Assembly (NCBI GenBank): GCA_003265685.1
Contig: QJOU01000013.1
Location: 1-64,000 of the forward strand
Length of the DNA stretch: 64,000 nucleotides
Reading direction: 5' to 3'
From: Piscinibacter caeni
GTDB taxonomy: Bacteria > Pseudomonadota > Gammaproteobacteria > Burkholderiales > Burkholderiaceae_C
Part shown: in pieces, positions 35,026 to 43,935 of the stretch
Layout: each line of letters begins with the position of its first letter
How positions within the stretch are numbered: position 1 is the stretch's first letter
Program-made: the position numbers and the translations under genes
The notes under the pieces: model-generated
The model's input: the letters and a program-made list of their open reading frames with translations, nothing else
Told to the model about the DNA's origin: nothing
Databases searched by the model: none

Positions 35026-38000
35026 ATGCTGCACATGGGCATCCCCGCCTACGCCGAGCTGCGGTGCCTCTCGGCCTTCAGCTTCCTCCGCGGCGCCAGC
35101 ATGCCGGAGGAGCTCGTCGAGCGCGCCAAGGAGCTCGGCTACAGCGCGCTGGCCATCACGGACGAGTGCTCGGTCGCCGGCGTCGTGCGCGCCCACGTGA
35201 CTGCCAAGGAGCAAGGTCTCCCTCTCATCATCGGCTCGCAGTTCCAGCTCGAGGACGCGCCCTTCACCCTGGTGGTTCTGGCCCAGACGCTGCAGGGCTA
35301 CGGAAACCTGTGCGAGTTCATCACGAAGCTTCGGATGGCCTCGCCGAAGGGCACCTACCGGCTGCAGCTGACCGATGTCCTGCCGGGCCCGCTCGCCGAG
35401 TGCCTGGTGCTCGTTGCCCCGGACCGGACGGCCTTCCCCGAGGAGCTGCTCAAGGTTGCCCGCTGGATGCTCACGCATTTCAGCGGCCGCTGCTGGCTCG
35501 CCGTCGAGCTGCTGCGGCTGCTGGATGACGAGATGTGGCTGCACAAGCTGCGCGAGGTCAGCGAGCTCACGGCCATCCCGCTCGTCGCCACGGGAGACGT
35601 GCACGTGCATGTGCGCTCCCGCAAGGCGCTTCAGGACGTGATGACCGCCACGCGCGTCGGCAAGCCGCTCACCGGGTGCGGCGGCGCCCTGCAGCCCAAC
35701 GCCGAGCGCCATCTGCGCACCCGACTCAGGCTGGCACAGACCTATCCCGAAGAGCTGCTCACCGAGACTTCCCGCGTCGCCAGCCTGTGCAGCTTCTCGC
35801 TGGACGAGCTCAAGTACCAGTACCCCGCCGAGGTGGTGCCTGTCGGCGAGACCGCGTCCTCCTTCCTGCGCCGGCTCACCTACGAGGGTGCAGGCCGCCG
35901 TTGGCCGGAAGGCATGCAGGCGAAGGTGCAGACCCAGATCGAGCACGAGCTCAAGCTCATCAGCGAGCTGGGCTACGAGCACTACTTCCTGACCGTCGCG
36001 GACATCGTCAACTTCGCCCGCTCGCGCCACATCCTCTGCCAGGGCCGCGGGAGCGCCGCCAACAGCGTGGTCTGCTACTGCCTGGGAGTGACCGAGGTCG
36101 ACCCGGCACGCATGAGCGTGCTCTTCGAGCGCTTCATCTCCAAGGAACGCAACGAGCCGCCGGACATCGACGTCGACTTCGAGCACGAGCGTCGCGAGGA
36201 GGTCATCCATTACCTCTACGGCAAGTACGGCCGGCACAGGGCGGGGCTCACCGCCACCGTCATCAGCTACCGCCCGAAGTCCGCCATCCGCGACGTCGGC
36301 AAGGCGCTCGGCTTCGACCTGGAGACCGTCGACCGGGTCGCCAAGAACCACATGTGGTTCGAGGGCCGCCAGGTGCTGACCGAACGCATGGCCGAGGTGG
36401 GACTCAACCCGGAGGACCTGGCCGTCAAGCAGCTGCTCGCCCTCACCGGCCAGCTCATCGGCATGCCGCGGCACCTCTCGCAGCACGTAGGCGGGTTCGT
36501 TCTGACCAAGGGTCCGCTCAGTCGCATGGTTCCCATCGAGAACGCGGCGATGGAAGACCGCACGGTCATCGAGTGGGACAAGGACGACCTGGACGCGCTG
36601 GGCCTCCTGAAGGTGGACGTACTGGCGCTCGGGATGCTCACCGCCATCCGCAAGAGCCTGGAGTTCATCGGCCAGCGCAAGGGCTACCGCTTCGAGATGC
36701 AGGACATCCCGGCCGAGGACCCCGAGACCTACCGGATGATTTCCAAGGCGGACACGGTGGGCGTGTTCCAGATCGAGAGCCGCGCCCAGATGAGCATGCT
36801 GCCGCGCATGAAGCCCGAGTGCTTCTACGACCTGGTCATCGAGGTCGCCATCGTGCGCCCGGGCCCGATCCAGGGCGGCATGGTCCACCCGTACCTCAAC
36901 CGCCGCCAGGGCAAGGAGCCGGTGGTCTACCCCAGCGAAGCACTCAAGGAGGCGCTGGGCCGCACGCTCGGCGTGCCGGTCTTCCAAGAGCAGGTGATGC
37001 AGGTGGCCATCCTCGCCGCTGGCTTCACGCCAGGCGAGGCGGACCAGCTGCGCCGCTCGATGGCCGCGTGGAAGCGCAAGGGCGGCCTGGACCAGTATTA
37101 CTCGCGCATCGTCGACGGCATGACCGCGCGCGGCTACGAGAAGGCGTTTGCGGAGCAAATCTTCCAGCAGATTCACGGCTTCTCGGAGTACGGCTTCCCC
37201 GAGTCGCACGCCGCCTCGTTCGCCCTGCTGGTCTACGCCTCCTGCTGGATCAAGTGCCACCACCCGGCCGAGTTCCTGGCTGCCATGCTCAACAGCCAGC
37301 CGTTGGGCTTCTACACCCCCTCGCAGCTCGTGCAGGACGCCAAGCGCCACGGCGTAGACGTGCGCCCGGTCGACGTCATGTACAGCGACTGGGACTGCAC
37401 GCTCGAAGGCCTGCCGCATCCGCCGGCAGTGCGCCTTGGGCTGCGCCAGGTGTCGGGCCTTAAGGCGGAGTCCGTGCAGCGCCTGGTCGCCGCGCGTCAG
37501 GAGGCCCCGTTCGACAACGCCGAGGATCTGGCTCGACGGGCAGCACTGGAGCAGCACGAGATGAAGCTTCTGGCGGCGGCCGACGCACTCATGAGCCTCT
37601 CGGGCCACCGGCGTCAGCAGGTATGGGACGCCGCGGCCCTGCGGTCGACTCCGAAGTTGCTTCGAGACGCGCCGGTCGACGAGGAGTTCCTCGAGCTACC
37701 GGAGGCGCCCGAGGGAGAGGAAATCGTCTGGGACTACGCCTCAACGGGTCTCACACTGCGCCGGCATCCACTCGCCCTTCTTCGCCCCCAGCTCGAGGCT
37801 CGTCGACTCCTTACGGCCGAGCAGCTGGACCGGCTGCCAAACGGGCGGCACGTGGGCACCTGCGGCATCGTGACCCTCCGTCAGCAGCCGGATACGGCCA
37901 ACGGCGTCATCTTCGTCTCGCTCGAAGACGAAACCGGCGTGGTCCAGGTGATTTGCTGGAAGAGCATCCGCGAGCAGCAGAGAGCGGAGCTTCTGAAGTC

Positions 38001-38127
38001 GCGGCTGCTCGCCGTGTACGGGAAGTGGCAGCGGCAGGGCGATGTGCGCAATCTCGTCGCGGAGCGGCTCGAAGACTTGACCCCCCTCCTTGGCCGTCTG
38101 ACGACCGAGTCAAGGAACTTCCACTGA
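35026..38127 (+). CDS. dnaE2: Error-prone DNA polymerase III alpha subunit, DnaE2/ImuC
   Basis: The 1033-residue protein performs translesion synthesis in the SOS mutasome. It has an N-terminal PHP domain (AYAELRCLSAFSFLRGAS), the polymerase acids in PPDIDVDFEHERREEV (near residue 378) and LKVDVLALGML (near 530), QGRGSAANSVVCY, and the HGFSEYGFPESHAASFA helix-hairpin-helix region. The C-terminal OB fold carries TCGIVTLRQQPDTANGVIFV. The length matches DnaE2 (about 1030-1080) and not replicative DnaE (about 1160). Whether this copy supplements a chromosomal cassette is unknown. Confidence 0.95.
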   Translation: MLHMGIPAYAELRCLSAFSFLRGASMPEELVERAKELGYSALAITDECSVAGVVRAHVTAKEQGLPLIIGSQFQLEDAPFTLVVLAQTLQGYGNLCEFITKLRMASPKGTYRLQLTDVLPGPLAECLVLVAPDRTAFPEELLKVARWMLTHFSGRCWLAVELLRLLDDEMWLHKLREVSELTAIPLVATGDVHVHVRSRKALQDVMTATRVGKPLTGCGGALQPNAERHLRTRLRLAQTYPEELLTETSRVASLCSFSLDELKYQYPAEVVPVGETASSFLRRLTYEGAGRRWPEGMQAKVQTQIEHELKLISELGYEHYFLTVADIVNFARSRHILCQGRGSAANSVVCYCLGVTEVDPARMSVLFERFISKERNEPPDIDVDFEHERREEVIHYLYGKYGRHRAGLTATVISYRPKSAIRDVGKALGFDLETVDRVAKNHMWFEGRQVLTERMAEVGLNPEDLAVKQLLALTGQLIGMPRHLSQHVGGFVLTKGPLSRMVPIENAAMEDRTVIEWDKDDLDALGLLKVDVLALGMLTAIRKSLEFIGQRKGYRFEMQDIPAEDPETYRMISKADTVGVFQIESRAQMSMLPRMKPECFYDLVIEVAIVRPGPIQGGMVHPYLNRRQGKEPVVYPSEALKEALGRTLGVPVFQEQVMQVAILAAGFTPGEADQLRRSMAAWKRKGGLDQYYSRIVDGMTARGYEKAFAEQIFQQIHGFSEYGFPESHAASFALLVYASCWIKCHHPAEFLAAMLNSQPLGFYTPSQLVQDAKRHGVDVRPVDVMYSDWDCTLEGLPHPPAVRLGLRQVSGLKAESVQRLVAARQEAPFDNAEDLARRAALEQHEMKLLAAADALMSLSGHRRQQVWDAAALRSTPKLLRDAPVDEEFLELPEAPEGEEIVWDYASTGLTLRRHPLALLRPQLEARRLLTAEQLDRLPNGRHVGTCGIVTLRQQPDTANGVIFVSLEDETGVVQVICWKSIREQQRAELLKSRLLAVYGKWQRQGDVRNLVAERLEDLTPLLGRLTTESRNFH

Positions 38128-38220
38128 AGAACAGATGACTGCGGGCCTCGTGCGCGACCGCGCGATGTACGTCGGCTTCCTGGTGCGCCCCCTGGGGACC
38201 GCCAGGGCGCGCGCAGACTG

Positions 38221-38913
38221 CTACGCCGCGTCGTTCGCGTTGGAGGCGCCTCTCAGAGCCATCCACTGCATGGGGATGTCCTCGAGCAGCTTGCTCACGG
38301 ACAGATGCGCCGGCGTAATGCCGAGATTGGCTGCAGGGTCGAGCGTCTCGTTCGCCACGACGCCGTAGGCGTCTGCATACAGCTGGCTGCAGATGGTCGC
38401 GCGCGCGCTCAGCACACGCGGTCGATCCCCGCGCCACCCGCCACGGGCTTGCCAGAGCAGCTGAAGCACCGACAGGAAGGAGTAGCGGTAGTTCAGCTTC
38501 AGTGCGGCGTCCAAGGCGATCTTGCAGCCGTGGAGCTCAGACAACTTTGGGTTGCGGCGAAAGCGCAGCCTGTACTTGCCGGCCGTGTACTTGAAGATGG
38601 AGTCGACCCGCACGCCCGTCAGCTGCGCCTCGCAGACCTGCTGGTAGCCGACGTAGACCGCTGCGTGGTGCCACTGCGCATGCCAGTCGTCGAAGCCCGC
38701 GCGACGCTGCACTCGGCGTATTGACTCGGAAACCAGAGGCTCGCCGACGTGGCTGACCAGGATCAGGTCGCCCGCGCGCAAGTTGCCTATCGACGGCATG
38801 AAGCCGAAGGCGCGGACCGCCGGAAACAGCTGTCCCGGCGGGTCCGGGTGCTGGATGGCCTGGCTGGTGTCTCTGGGGTCTAGATACGTTCTCTCGCTGA
38901 CCGGCGGAGCCAC
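38221..38913 (-). CDS. Permuted NlpC/P60 (YiiX/YebB-like) cysteine hydrolase
   Basis: The 230-residue protein has the circularly permuted papain-fold layout. First comes LRAGDLILVSH with downstream WHHAAVYVGYQQVCEA (catalytic His), then VRVDSIFKYTAGKYRLRFRRNP, and near the C terminus ATICSQLYADAYG with the probable nucleophile Cys. Members hydrolyse amide or ester bonds in peptides, lipids or cell-wall material. The GTG start is 2 bp after the stop of the cold-shock-domain gene, so the two are one operon with coupled translation. No signal peptide is seen. The substrate is unknown. Confidence 0.7.
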   Translation of the reverse strand: MAPPVSERTYLDPRDTSQAIQHPDPPGQLFPAVRAFGFMPSIGNLRAGDLILVSHVGEPLVSESIRRVQRRAGFDDWHAQWHHAAVYVGYQQVCEAQLTGVRVDSIFKYTAGKYRLRFRRNPKLSELHGCKIALDAALKLNYRYSFLSVLQLLWQARGGWRGDRPRVLSARATICSQLYADAYGVVANETLDPAANLGITPAHLSVSKLLEDIPMQWMALRGASNANDAA

Positions 38914-38915
38914 GA

Positions 38916-39146
38916 TCAGGAGATGACGAGCTCGTCCACGCGACCGTGTCCGCTTACGCGAAACTTCACTGGCTTCCCGACGGTGAGCATGCGCGCTTGG
39001 GAGTGCTTGAGGGCCGTGCCGAAGACGAAGATGTAGCGGTGCTGGCCGTCTGCATCGTCCACGTAGCCGAAGCCTGCCTTCTGGTTCAGGCTCGCAACGG
39101 TGCCAGCCTTGAGGCCTTCAGTCGTCGGTGCTTGAGTCGTTTCCAT
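38916..39146 (-). CDS. Cold-shock-domain-like nucleic-acid-binding protein
   Basis: The 76-residue protein is mostly one OB-fold cold-shock domain: KAGTVASLNQKAGFGYVDDADG with the RNP1-like GFGYV, then YIFVFGTALKHS in the RNP2 position, and KPVKFRVSGHGRVDELVIS as the last strands. It differs from canonical CspA (VFVH replaced by IFVF). The ATG at 39146 gives the family length; the longer upstream frame is not supported. It is followed at once by the NlpC/P60-like gene. Confidence 0.75.
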   Translation of the reverse strand: METTQAPTTEGLKAGTVASLNQKAGFGYVDDADGQHRYIFVFGTALKHSQARMLTVGKPVKFRVSGHGRVDELVIS

Positions 39147-39317
39147 GGCAAGTTCCACTAGCGCTTGGCAAGCAAGTCTAGCGCCAAGCACCACGCAGTG
39201 CGTGGCCATTGGCCGGCGCCCCTAAGAGCAGCCATGGCGCCCGCGTAGCCCGAAGCACAAGGGGCCCGCGGCGCGAGCCGCGAGCCGCGAGCCCCTTTGC
39301 GCTGGGACGCCTAACGG

Positions 39318-39632
39318 TCAGCGTGCCGCCACCGAACCGCCTACCACGGCACCCGGCACGGCCCAGTCGACATGGACCGGCGGCTGCACGAGGTAGGTGT
39401 TGGTGTCGAGCGAGCGCTCTTCGCGGCTGACGGTGACCGCCGGGTGCTCGTAGTTGGCGTGGCCAGCGAGCGACTTGGGGCTCGCCGGGTGGCCGACGAC
39501 GAAGGTCGACGGGTCCACGCCAGGAAGGGAGCGCGGCGCGAAGACGGCCGGGTGCTGGCCGACGTCCTGAGCGACAGCCATGGTGGCGGCAGCGCTCATG
39601 AGCGACGAGAGGAGGATGGTGCGGGTGCGCAT
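39318..39632 (-). CDS. Small periplasmic protein with an internal duplication
   Basis: The 104-residue protein starts with a signal peptide, MRTRTILLSSLMSAAATMAVA, with probable cleavage before Q. The mature part contains two related units: HPAVFAPRSLPGVDPSTFVV followed by GHPAS, and HPAVTVSREERSLDTNTYLV followed by QPPVH. Similar short periplasmic proteins with HPAV motifs occur in Burkholderiales, but I know no function. The ATG at 39632 follows AAGGAAG. A perfect decamer palindrome, GGGTATACCC, lies about 20 bp upstream and may be a regulator site. Confidence 0.65.
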   Translation of the reverse strand: MRTRTILLSSLMSAAATMAVAQDVGQHPAVFAPRSLPGVDPSTFVVGHPASPKSLAGHANYEHPAVTVSREERSLDTNTYLVQPPVHVDWAVPGAVVGGSVAAR

Positions 39633-39774
39633 GGGTACTTCCTTGGAGCTAGGGTATACCCGTATTCTGGTTAACCCTAACCACAACGATGTGTCCGAGC
39701 GAGCCTATGTTGCAGTGCGGCAACGTCTAAAGACCCGCTGTTGACGCCGTAGTGCTCATCCACTCAAGCGCGCC

Positions 39775-39788
39775 TATCCGATATACTG
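39775..39788 (+). promoter_or_regulatory. Shared promoter-like motif, copy 1
   Basis: TATCCGATATACTG contains a good -10 sequence, TATACT. Three similar 14-mers precede other transcription units of this region (45934, 54108, 56168). No clear -35 box is visible. Confidence 0.4.
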
Positions 39789-39935
39789 TTCACCACTGCC
39801 ACTCGCGACGAGCTGAGATGGCAGCCATCCGACATTCGAGAACGCCGACCGCGCCGCGGTCAATGCAGGCTGGCCAGGGCACTGGGCCAGGCTCGTAGGG
39901 CAGTTCAGGTCCAAGATAGCCTCAAGGAGAGCCGG

Positions 39936-42311
39936 ATGGCCACCGCACCGCAAGCGACGCAATCGTCCCCCGCCGCCTCGCAGCCGCAAGGCGTGACCCG
40001 CCACGTCACCGACGAAGGCATGGAGAAGGCGCTCGGCATCGGCCAGGGCGGCAAGCGCCTGAACACGCACGCGCACGACCTTCAGGAGCGCATCGATGAC
40101 GCCCGCGACGACTTCCTCGAGGTGCGCACCTTCTATGTCGGCGGCCGTGACCGGCACGACTTCCTAAAAAACGGGCTGCTGGGCGAAATCGTAAGCCGCA
40201 CGCCCATCCTCGTCTACGACCTGCCCGAGCTCAAGGCGTTCTGCAACACCGCCTTCGTCGACCGCTCCGGCAAGATGTACATCGCCGACACGTTCTGCCG
40301 CCGGCTCCTCTCAGAGCATGATGCAGGCCTGGACTCGTTGAACTACGTCTTCCGCCACGAGGCGGACCACCTGCGTCGCCTTCACCTGGCGCGCATGCTG
40401 GACTACCCGCACTCGGTGGCGAATGCCGCGACGGACACGCGGATCAACATCGACATCGTGAAGGGCGAGGCGGCCGAGCGCGCGGAGGCCGAGAAGGGCT
40501 CCTCGCTCAACGACAACGAGGTCCGTGAGGCCATCAAGAAGTACCTGGCCGAGCACGCCCAATCGAGCATCAGCGTCTTCTACGGGATGACCTTGGAGGA
40601 GCACGTCAAGTACGACGGCATGTCCGAGGAGGCCATCGCGGCACTGATGATGAAGGACTGGAAGGAGCCGCCCCCGCTGCCCAATCGCGAGGTGTCCTTC
40701 GAGCACATCATGGAGGGCGCCGCCCAGGAGGCGGACAACGTCAAGGGCATGCTCCTGGCGGGGAAGCCGCTGGCGCCGACCGCCCCTCCCTACGTCATGA
40801 CGCCCAACGAGCTGTCGGGCCTGGCGCAGGACTTGCGGACCATCGGCAAGGCCAAGGCGAACCCGTCCAAGGTGAGCGACCAGGACCTGCAGTCGGCCTA
40901 CGACCGCCTGGCCAAGCTCCGGGAACACCAAGGCCTGATCGAGCTCGACAACCAGCACATCCGGGCAGCCATGGGTCTCCTCGGCAAGGGAGCCAGCCAC
41001 TCCTCCGGCAAGACCGGCGACGCCTACCTCGACATGCTCAAGCCCTCCGAGCGCGTCGAGATGGCGATGAAGATTCTCGAGAAGATTCTGCAGCCGCAGA
41101 AGTCCAACGGGATGCCGCAGCAGCCGCAGAACGGTGGCCTCACCATCAAGGACCTCGAGCGCGCCATGGGCCGCGGCGGCGCGCCGAATCCCGGCAACGG
41201 CAACTCGCAATCCGGTGGCCAACCCGGCGACCAGGCGGGCGCCCAGGATGGCAGCGGCACCGAGGACATGGTGCCGGCGCCGACGGTCACGCACGGCCAG
41301 GACCACGTGATGAGCACCGAGGACCTCGCCCAGGCGCTGCACGACGCCGGCGTGTCGTCGGACACCATGGCCAAGCTCGGCTTCGACGACCTCAAGAAGA
41401 TTCCGGAGGAGGTCAAGCACGCGAAGGATGGCGTGGTCTCGGCCATCAACAAGGCCTCCGAGGACCAGATGAAGGTGGGCTCGCGCTACCCGGGCGGGCA
41501 CCTGCTGCACTACGCCAAGGCGCAGATGCTGGACTTCTTCAAGCCGGTGCTGACCTGGGAGATGGCCCACAAGAAGCTGCTGGAGGCCTGCGGCAAGGGC
41601 TCGCGCTACGACCCGACGGAGCCGTGGACGCTCTACCACGTGGACGCGGCCGACATGGGCTTCAAGCACCAGCGCGACGTGCCCTTCATGGGCAGCCGCA
41701 TGCCGGGCAAGGAGCAAAAGCCGCTGATGTTCGACATCATCGACACCTCGGGCTCCGTCGATGACGCCATGCTCAAGCGCTTCGTCTCCGAGGCGCTCAA
41801 CCAGGCCCGCCGGGTCTCTCGCGGTGTCGCGCCGGACGTTCTCATCAGCTGGGCCGACACCATCTGCCGCGGGGTGCCTGAGTTCATCAGCGAGAAGAAC
41901 TACAAGCAGTTCCTCACCAAGGGCATCAACTACGGCGGCCGCGGCGGCACCAACTTCCAGGCGGCCATCGAGAACGTTCTCGAGATGGTGAAGCCGGGCT
42001 CGAAGTCGGGCTACGCCAAGCGCAACATCGACGCCATCTGCTACATGACCGACTCCGGTGACTCGGTGCCGGACCCGGCGCGGCTGTTGCGCAAGGCCCA
42101 GGAGTGCGGGCTGAAGAAGTTGCCCCCGATCCTCTTCCTGGTGCCCAAGTCCTGCTACGACGAGCGCTTCGCCAAGGAGGCCAGCAAGTGGGCGACCGTC
42201 GTCTACTTCCACGCCGGCCCTGGCGCCAAGCACACGCAGAAGGTCGACATCAACGCGGCCGCCCGTGAGCAAGATCAGAAGAACCGCAACCTGAAGGCCC
42301 CGCGGCCGTAA
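39936..42311 (+). CDS. Predicted metallopeptidase with VWA domain (DUF2201/COG3864-like)
   Basis: The 791-residue protein joins two parts. The N-terminal part has a zinc-peptidase-like motif, FRHEADHLRRLHLARM (near residues 139-154), and ATDTRINIDIVKG. A Gly/Gln/Pro-rich low-complexity linker lies at about 390-440. The C-terminal von Willebrand A domain has the MIDAS sequence DTSGSVDD near 603 and GGRGGTNFQ further on. Such proteins usually sit beside a MoxR AAA+ ATPase, but none is found here. GGAG precedes the ATG. It opens the operon of C-terminally tagged genes. Its own end, NRNLKAPRP, is only weakly tag-like. Confidence 0.82.
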   Translation: MATAPQATQSSPAASQPQGVTRHVTDEGMEKALGIGQGGKRLNTHAHDLQERIDDARDDFLEVRTFYVGGRDRHDFLKNGLLGEIVSRTPILVYDLPELKAFCNTAFVDRSGKMYIADTFCRRLLSEHDAGLDSLNYVFRHEADHLRRLHLARMLDYPHSVANAATDTRINIDIVKGEAAERAEAEKGSSLNDNEVREAIKKYLAEHAQSSISVFYGMTLEEHVKYDGMSEEAIAALMMKDWKEPPPLPNREVSFEHIMEGAAQEADNVKGMLLAGKPLAPTAPPYVMTPNELSGLAQDLRTIGKAKANPSKVSDQDLQSAYDRLAKLREHQGLIELDNQHIRAAMGLLGKGASHSSGKTGDAYLDMLKPSERVEMAMKILEKILQPQKSNGMPQQPQNGGLTIKDLERAMGRGGAPNPGNGNSQSGGQPGDQAGAQDGSGTEDMVPAPTVTHGQDHVMSTEDLAQALHDAGVSSDTMAKLGFDDLKKIPEEVKHAKDGVVSAINKASEDQMKVGSRYPGGHLLHYAKAQMLDFFKPVLTWEMAHKKLLEACGKGSRYDPTEPWTLYHVDAADMGFKHQRDVPFMGSRMPGKEQKPLMFDIIDTSGSVDDAMLKRFVSEALNQARRVSRGVAPDVLISWADTICRGVPEFISEKNYKQFLTKGINYGGRGGTNFQAAIENVLEMVKPGSKSGYAKRNIDAICYMTDSGDSVPDPARLLRKAQECGLKKLPPILFLVPKSCYDERFAKEASKWATVVYFHAGPGAKHTQKVDINAAAREQDQKNRNLKAPRP

Positions 42312-42325
42312 CCCGGAGTCCTTCC

Positions 42326-42784
42326 ATGCCGTCCCAGAAGTACACGCTCGTCGGCTATTCGTCGGACCCGCAGACCAACGAGTCCGAGTTCGTCTTCGTG
42401 CACGTGCACGCCGCGACATCCCCCGAGGACGCTCGGCAGCAGTGGTCCAGGTCGGTGTTGCCGCGCGACGCCACCCTCAACGTGTTCGTAGGGCACCTGC
42501 AGCCGATGGATAGGCTGCCGGCGCTGCAGCTCACGCGCGCAGGCCGCCTCGAGGCCGCTCCGGCCCCCTACTCCCCGGTCTCCGGAGACCTCATCGAGGT
42601 CTCGAGCAAGGACGAGCGCATCCGCTACCAGGGCCGCGTTAGTGCCGTGAAGGCCGATGGCTCCTTCTTCCTGAACGGCCCCGGCTTCGGCCACCAGTTC
42701 CACGCCTCGTCCGCGGAGCTCTTCGATTTCACGCTGCTCGAGCGGCGTGCCGCAGCCGCGCCGGCGCGCCGGATGCGTCCCTGA
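42326..42784 (+). CDS. C-terminally tagged hypothetical protein (152 aa)
   Basis: I do not recognise this protein. A beta-rich middle (GDLIEVSSKDERIRYQGRVS and VKADGSFFLNGPGF) suggests a small barrel. The end is FDFTLLERRAAAAPARRMRP: a basic helix, an alanine linker, and the arginine tag. GGAG precedes the ATG, and the gene follows the metallopeptidase/VWA gene by 14 bp, so the two are probably co-transcribed. Confidence 0.72.
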   Translation: MPSQKYTLVGYSSDPQTNESEFVFVHVHAATSPEDARQQWSRSVLPRDATLNVFVGHLQPMDRLPALQLTRAGRLEAAPAPYSPVSGDLIEVSSKDERIRYQGRVSAVKADGSFFLNGPGFGHQFHASSAELFDFTLLERRAAAAPARRMRP

Positions 42785-42836
42785 GGCGCGGTGGGCACCG
42801 CCCTCGGCCATAGGTAAGCCGTTGACACGTAACGAT

Positions 42837-42875
42837 TTATCCTTCAAAGTGCCGATTCGGAATTCCGAAGGATAA
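42837..42875. promoter_or_regulatory. Large dyad upstream of the nucleotidyltransferase gene
   Basis: Perfect 9-bp arms, TTATCCTTC and GAAGGATAA, are separated by 21 bp that contain an inner palindrome, CGGAATTCCG. A TTGACA sequence lies about 20 bp upstream. The right arm overlaps the ribosome binding site of the GTG start at 42880. This could be an operator, or an RNA hairpin that hides the binding site. Confidence 0.5.
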
Positions 42876-42879
42876 CGAC

Positions 42880-43935
42880 GTGTACTCAGTGCTGTCGAAC
42901 GCTCAGGCCAAGCAGTACCTGGACGCCGTGGCGGTGTTCGAGGACTGGCGCGAGACCTCCCGCCAGGTACTCGAGTATCGCGGTGGCATGCACTGGAAGA
43001 CTGTCGCTGGCCGCTCGTACCTGTACCGCACCAAGGACCGGCTCGGGAACGCGAAGTCCCTGGGCCCGCGGAGCGATGCCACGGAGCAGCTGTACGAGCA
43101 GTTCACGGCCCGCAAGGAAGCGCTGACGAGTCGCCTGGCTGACCTCAAGGAGACGATGCGGACTCACGCGCGCGTGAATGCCGCCCTGCGTCTTGGCTCG
43201 GTGCCCAACGAGGTCGCCGATGTCTGCAGCGAGCTCGACGCTGCCCAGCTCATGGGCAAGTCCATGATGGTCATCGGCACCAACGCCATGCACGCCTACG
43301 CGTACCTGGCCGGCGTGCGGTTCCAGGCGGACATCATGGCAACGACGGACGTTGACCTGCTGTGGAACCACAAGGCGAAACTGAGCCTGATGGCCACGGC
43401 CGAGGTGTCGAAGGATGGCCTGCTGGGACTGCTGCAGCGCTGCGACAAGACCTACGTGCAAGACCCGCGGCAGCGGTTCCGGGCCCGCTCGAGCACCGGC
43501 TTCATGGTCGACCTCATTCGCCAGATGCCGGAGCCGCCGTGGGCCGATGAGCCCGACCGTCTCGCCAAGAACGACCTGGTCGCCACTGACATCAGCAACA
43601 TGGACTGGCTGCTCAGCGCGCCGCGCATTGAGCAGCCGGCGGTCGCGGTGGATGGCCGGGTGTTCATGATGACCGCCCCTGATCCGCGGGCTTTCGCTGC
43701 GTTCAAGGTGTGGCTCTCGCAAGAGCCCGGGCGCGACCCGCTCAAGAAGGGCCGGGACATCGCGCAGGCGCGCGCGGTGCTTCGGGTGCTGGAGGAGCGC
43801 CTGCCTCACCTGCCGCTCATCGAGGCGATGCAGTCGTTCCCAAAGCAGGTCGTCGATGCCGTCAAAGACGAACTCTCGTCTTCTATTGAGCCGGCGTCCA
43901 CAGAAGCCGCTGCGGCGCGTCGCCGGCGTCCCTGA
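42880..43935 (+). CDS. Nucleotidyltransferase-fold protein (GSU2403-like), tagged
   Basis: The 351-residue protein resembles the GSU2403 nucleotidyltransferase family. The core reads MVIGTNAMHAYAYLAGVRF then TTDVDLLWNHKAKLSL, with Asp residues near 157 and 159 in the metal-binding D-x-D position, followed by STGFMVDLIRQMP. This family is related to MNT/AbiEii-type nucleotidyltransferases, so a role in modifying RNA or protein is conceivable. It ends STEAAAARRRRP, the shared C-terminal tag. The GTG start follows AAGGA and lies at the edge of a large dyad. Confidence 0.75.
   Translation: MYSVLSNAQAKQYLDAVAVFEDWRETSRQVLEYRGGMHWKTVAGRSYLYRTKDRLGNAKSLGPRSDATEQLYEQFTARKEALTSRLADLKETMRTHARVNAALRLGSVPNEVADVCSELDAAQLMGKSMMVIGTNAMHAYAYLAGVRFQADIMATTDVDLLWNHKAKLSLMATAEVSKDGLLGLLQRCDKTYVQDPRQRFRARSSTGFMVDLIRQMPEPPWADEPDRLAKNDLVATDISNMDWLLSAPRIEQPAVAVDGRVFMMTAPDPRAFAAFKVWLSQEPGRDPLKKGRDIAQARAVLRVLEERLPHLPLIEAMQSFPKQVVDAVKDELSSSIEPASTEAAAARRRRP

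Noticed and set aside
35535-37463. A 642-codon plus-strand frame within dnaE2
   Set aside because: It is a shifted-frame shadow of dnaE2, rich in Arg, Gly and Pro.
33943-37608. A 1221-codon open frame on the minus strand opposite imuB and dnaE2
   Set aside because: It is the antisense shadow of two well-recognised genes. Its Leu/Arg/His/Ala-rich composition is typical of reversed high-GC coding sequence and it shows no domain.
40311-42419. A 702-codon minus-strand frame opposite the metallopeptidase/VWA gene
   Set aside because: It is an antisense shadow, with no domain or binding site, and the plus-strand protein is clearly real.
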